Source of the DNA: Clostridia bacterium | GTDB taxonomy: Bacteria > Bacillota > Clostridia > Oscillospirales > Butyricicoccaceae | Direction: 5' to 3' | NCBI GenBank assembly: GCA_017560175.1 | Contig: JAFYOK010000126.1 | Coordinates: forward strand, 1-7,183 | Length of the DNA stretch: 7,183 nt | In this document: positions 4,642-7,183 of the stretch, one piece after another | Layout: every line of letters starts with the position of its first letter | Numbering within the stretch: position 1 is the first letter of the stretch | Notes under the pieces: model-generated | What the model was told of the DNA's origin: nothing | The model's database searches: none | The model's input: the letters and a program-made list of their open reading frames with translations, nothing else | Translations under genes and position numbers: made by a program

Positions 4642-6765
4642 TTATTCGCCCTTCTCGGCGATCTCCTTCAGAGCGTCCTTGCGGGACAGGTTGATTCTGC
4701 CCTTTTCGTCGATCTCGATGACCTTGACCCATGTCTCGTCGCCGATGTTCAGAACATCTTCGACCTTAGCGACACGTCTGTCTTCCAGCTTGGAGATGTG
4801 GATGAGGCCTTCCTTGCCGGGTGCGAACTCGACAAATGCACCAAATGTCATGATGCGTGTGACCTTACCGTGGAAGATATCGCCGATCTCGGGATCCTTA
4901 GCGATAGCTTCGATCATCTTCTTAGCGCGCTCAGCATCAGCGGAGTTGATGGCAGCGATGCAGACGGAACCGTCGTCCTCGATGTCGATCTTGGTGTTGG
5001 TCTCGCCTGTGATCTTCTGGATGACAGAGCCGCCCTTACCGATGACTTCGCGGATCTTCTCGGGATCGATGGACATACGCAGCATCTTGGGAGCGAACTC
5101 GCTCAGCTCAGCTCTGGGCTCAGCAATAGCCTTCAGCATGATCTCGTCCAGGATCTCCTTGCGTGCATTGCGGGTCTTCTCAAAGGCCTCGGCAATGATC
5201 TGCAGGGTCAGACCGTCGTTCTTGATGTCGACCTGGATGGATGTGATACCCTTGTAAGTACCGGCAACCTTAAAGTCCATATCGCCGAAGAAGTCTTCGA
5301 TGCCCTGGATATCTGTGAATGTGATGTGGCGGTCGCCCTCGGTAACCAGACCGCAGGAGATACCGGCAACAGGAGCCTTGATGGGAACACCGGCATCCAT
5401 CAGAGCCAGTGTGGAACCGCAGACAGAACCCTGAGATGTGGAACCATTGGAGGAAACAACCTCAGAGACAACGCGGATGGCATAGGGGAACTCCTCAACG
5501 GAGGGCAGAACGGGGATCAGAGACTTCTCAGCCAGAGCACCGTGGCCGATCTCGCGGCGGCCGGGGCTGCGGACGGGCTTAGCTTCGCCGACGGAGTAGC
5601 CGGGGAAGTTGTAGTGGTGCATGTAGCGCTTCTCTGTCTCGTCGAATGTTGTATCCAGCTCCTGAGCGTCACGCAGTGTGCCCAGTGTAGCAATGGACAG
5701 AACCTGTGTCTGTCCTCTTGTGAACAGGCCGGAACCGTGGACACGGGGAATAACGCCGACTTCTGCAGCCAGGGGACGGACGGAAACCAGGTCACGGCCG
5801 TCAACACGCTTGTTCTCGTCCAGGATCAGACGGCGAACAACGTACTTCTGCAGCTTGTACATGCATTCAGCCAGCAGAGCCTTGCTGTCGGGATACTCTT
5901 CTGCGAAGTGCTCCATAACGTCAGCTTCGATTTCTGCGATGCGAGCATCACGAACGGTCTTGTCGTCGGTGTCAACAGCTTCCTTGACACGCATCATAGC
6001 GTAGCCCTTGACAGCCTCGAACATCTCTTCGGGCAGCTGCATGGAGGGGTAGGTAGCCTTCTCGACGCCGCACTCCTTCTGGATGTCAGCGACAAAGCCG
6101 ATCAGGCGCTTGATCTCTTCGTGACCCTTAGCGATAGCTGTCAGCATCATGTCATCGGGGAACTGGTCAGCACCGGCCTCGATCATGACGACCTTCTCGG
6201 CAGAGCCGGCGACGGTCAGAGTCAGGATGCTTTCCTTACGCTGCTCGCTGTTGGGGCAGATGATGTACTCGCCATTTGCGTAACCCATCTGCAGGCCAAC
6301 GATGGGGCCGTTCCAGGGAATATCGGAAATGGACAGAGCAACCGAAGTACCGATCATAGCGGCAACTTCGGGGGAATGGTCATGGTTGACCGACAGAACG
6401 GTGCACATGATGGTGACATCGTTTCTCATGTCGGAGGGGAAGAAGGGACGGATCTGTCTGTCGATCATACGGGAAGCCAGGGTAGCCTTCTCGCTTGCAC
6501 GACCCTCGCGGCGCATGAAGGAGCCGGGGATGCGGCCGACAGCGTACAGACGCTCTTCGTAGTCAACGCCCAGAGGGAAGAAATCGATACCATCTCTGGG
6601 AGCCTTAGCCATTGTAGCTGTGCACAGAACGGTTGTGTCGCCGAAGTAGACCATAGCGGCGCCGTTAGCCAGACCTGCGACCTTGCCGATCTCAACCTTC
6701 AGGGTACGGCCGGCCAGCTCGGTTTCGAACACTCTGTGCTTGGGGAATGTTGCATGTGTAACCAT
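4642..6765 (-). CDS. pnp: Polyribonucleotide nucleotidyltransferase (PNPase)
   Basis: The product is 707 residues, the full length for the family. It degrades RNA 3' to 5' using phosphate, releasing nucleoside diphosphates, and works as a trimer in the cytoplasm, often with RNA helicases and RNases. Domains in order: first RNase PH domain (about 10-145, with R-R-E-G-R at 85-89), helical linker (about 150-310), second RNase PH domain (about 320-540), KH domain (about 560-620, with G-K-G-G at 576-579) and S1 domain (about 627-696). The catalytic half has G-R-R-E-I-G-H-G (402-409), the phosphate-binding S-T-S-Q-G-S (442-447) and two aspartates, D491 and D497, that fit E. coli D486 and D492. The ATG at 6765 has AAAGGTGG (6772-6779) six bases upstream; an ORF extension to 6813 is rejected. 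It follows rpsO, as in many bacteria, after a long structured leader. Confidence 0.98.
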   Translation of the reverse strand: MVTHATFPKHRVFETELAGRTLKVEIGKVAGLANGAAMVYFGDTTVLCTATMAKAPRDGIDFFPLGVDYEERLYAVGRIPGSFMRREGRASEKATLASRMIDRQIRPFFPSDMRNDVTIMCTVLSVNHDHSPEVAAMIGTSVALSISDIPWNGPIVGLQMGYANGEYIICPNSEQRKESILTLTVAGSAEKVVMIEAGADQFPDDMMLTAIAKGHEEIKRLIGFVADIQKECGVEKATYPSMQLPEEMFEAVKGYAMMRVKEAVDTDDKTVRDARIAEIEADVMEHFAEEYPDSKALLAECMYKLQKYVVRRLILDENKRVDGRDLVSVRPLAAEVGVIPRVHGSGLFTRGQTQVLSIATLGTLRDAQELDTTFDETEKRYMHHYNFPGYSVGEAKPVRSPGRREIGHGALAEKSLIPVLPSVEEFPYAIRVVSEVVSSNGSTSQGSVCGSTLALMDAGVPIKAPVAGISCGLVTEGDRHITFTDIQGIEDFFGDMDFKVAGTYKGITSIQVDIKNDGLTLQIIAEAFEKTRNARKEILDEIMLKAIAEPRAELSEFAPKMLRMSIDPEKIREVIGKGGSVIQKITGETNTKIDIEDDGSVCIAAINSADAERAKKMIEAIAKDPEIGDIFHGKVTRIMTFGAFVEFAPGKEGLIHISKLEDRRVAKVEDVLNIGDETWVKVIEIDEKGRINLSRKDALKEIAEKGE

Positions 6766-7083
6766 AGTTATCCACCTTTCATTGTGTGATTTGTATGGAC
6801 CCGGTTTTAGCACTTGAACAAAGCCGGGAGCCTGTCCTGCCCATGTTCAACTGCTAAAGCCCAGATCCAGAGGCTTATACTACTGAACGGAAGTTTTTGT
6901 TTCCGTTGGATTTGATCCTTACGGCCCTTCTGGGCCGCGCGCCGGTCAGAATGGCGCGTGCGATTTCGAGCCAATTCATTTGGCCGAAATCTATGCAATG
7001 ATACGGGGACCCCGCAAAATCATCAGATTTTGTGGGGATAAAGCTCGAGGGGATAGCGTGCTATCCCCTCGATAAAGACATAA
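6766..7083 (-). promoter_or_regulatory. Hairpin-rich pnp leader (rpsO-pnp intergenic)
   Basis: This 318-base gap contains no gene. Beyond the hairpin next to rpsO it holds a chain of possible stems, given in plus coordinates: 7010-7020 with 7027-7037 (one imperfect pair); 6962-6991 (12 pairs with one bulge); 6938-6943 with 6953-6958; 6922-6927 with 6932-6937, directly abutting the previous stem; 6886-6892 with 6901-6907; and 6806-6820 with 6844-6858 (14 of 15 pairs). None except the rpsO-proximal one looks like a terminator, and the ribosome binding site at 6772-6779 stays outside the last stem. No good promoter is evident. PNPase is known to autoregulate through a structured leader in E. coli; a similar role here is inference. 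Confidence 0.6.
7046..7071 (-). terminator. Hairpin after rpsO, weak terminator
   Basis: An 11-bp perfect stem (7046-7056 with 7061-7071) with a four-base loop lies 12 bases past the rpsO stop. The minus strand continues AGCTTTATC, a poor T-run, so it may be a leaky terminator or a 3'-end protecting hairpin that lets some transcription go on into pnp. Confidence 0.65.
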
Positions 7084-7183
7084 TTACTTACGCAGGCCGA
7101 GCTTAGCGACGATAGCACGGTAACGCTCGATGTCGTTCTTCTGCAGGTAAACCAGCAGCTTGCGGCGCTTACCGACCATCTTC
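7084..7183 (-). CDS. rpsO: Ribosomal protein S15, C-terminal part
   Basis: Only the last 32 residues and the TAA stop are in the window; the gene continues past the right edge. The end reads M-V-G-K-R-R-K-L-L-V-Y-L-Q-K-N-D, then I-E-R-Y-R-A-I-V-A-K-L-G-L-R-K, the typical S15 C-terminal helix (R-R-x-L-L-x-Y-L, then R-Y and L-G-L-R). S15 binds 16S rRNA early in 30S assembly and in several bacteria controls its own synthesis. Its place before pnp is one of the most conserved gene orders in bacteria and supports both calls. Confidence 0.95.
   Translation of the reverse strand, partial: KMVGKRRKLLVYLQKNDIERYRAIVAKLGLRK

Noticed and set aside
4606..6789. 727-residue plus-strand frame opposite pnp
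   Set aside because: It is entirely antisense to full-length PNPase and starts inside the pnp terminator. The composition is a shadow of pnp codon use.
6766..7083. T-box or other named riboswitch in the pnp leader
   Set aside because: I looked for the T-box core GGTGG-type motif and terminator/antiterminator pair and did not find them. No other riboswitch consensus that I know was recognised.
1..7183. CRISPR array, phage genes or toxin-antitoxin pair
   Set aside because: No regularly spaced direct repeats, phage structural proteins or paired small genes were found on either strand.

Overview
The window looks like the chromosome of a Gram-positive bacterium of the Bacillota, probably a gut Clostridia or Oscillospiraceae-type organism. 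The reasons are the gene order rpsO, pnp, M16 peptidase (as in the Bacillus rpsO-pnpA-ymxG region), strong GGAGG-type ribosome binding sites including one in front of a TTG start, near-consensus sigma-A promoters, a DivIVA-like coiled-coil protein, and compact genes separated by strong intrinsic terminators. No species can be named from this sequence alone.

Layout: (a) 1-256, minus strand: a complete tRNA-Arg(CCG) with its terminator, followed downstream by a degenerate copy of the tRNA 3' half. (b) 257-369: divergent promoters for the tRNA and the next gene whose -35 boxes overlap. (c) 370-1329, plus strand, the only plus-strand gene: a DivIVA-like N-terminal motif followed by a long coiled coil and an acidic tail. 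(d) 1419-2096, minus: AroM family protein, convergent with the previous gene across a shared terminator. (e) 2097-2354: regulatory gap with an aroM -10 box, a perfect 32-bp palindrome and the terminator of the next gene. (f) 2355-2732, minus: short DtxR/MntR-family metal-dependent repressor with a TTG start. (g) 2862-4112, minus: M16 zinc peptidase of the YmxG type. (h) 4144-4268: imperfect palindromic dispersed-type repeat. (i) 4270-4551, minus: small AT-rich GIY-YIG nuclease gene. (j) 4642-6765, minus: polynucleotide phosphorylase. (k) 6766-7083: long, hairpin-rich pnp leader. (l) 7084 to the window end, minus: C-terminal end of ribosomal protein S15.

How the parts work together: rpsO, pnp and the M16 peptidase form the remnant of a conserved housekeeping cluster (ribosome assembly, RNA decay, protein processing). 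The GIY-YIG gene plus the palindromic repeat sits inside that cluster, between pnp and the peptidase, and differs sharply in base composition. It is the best candidate in the window for something mobile and not well described. The metal-responsive repressor and the AroM gene each appear to have their own promoter and terminator rather than forming an operon.
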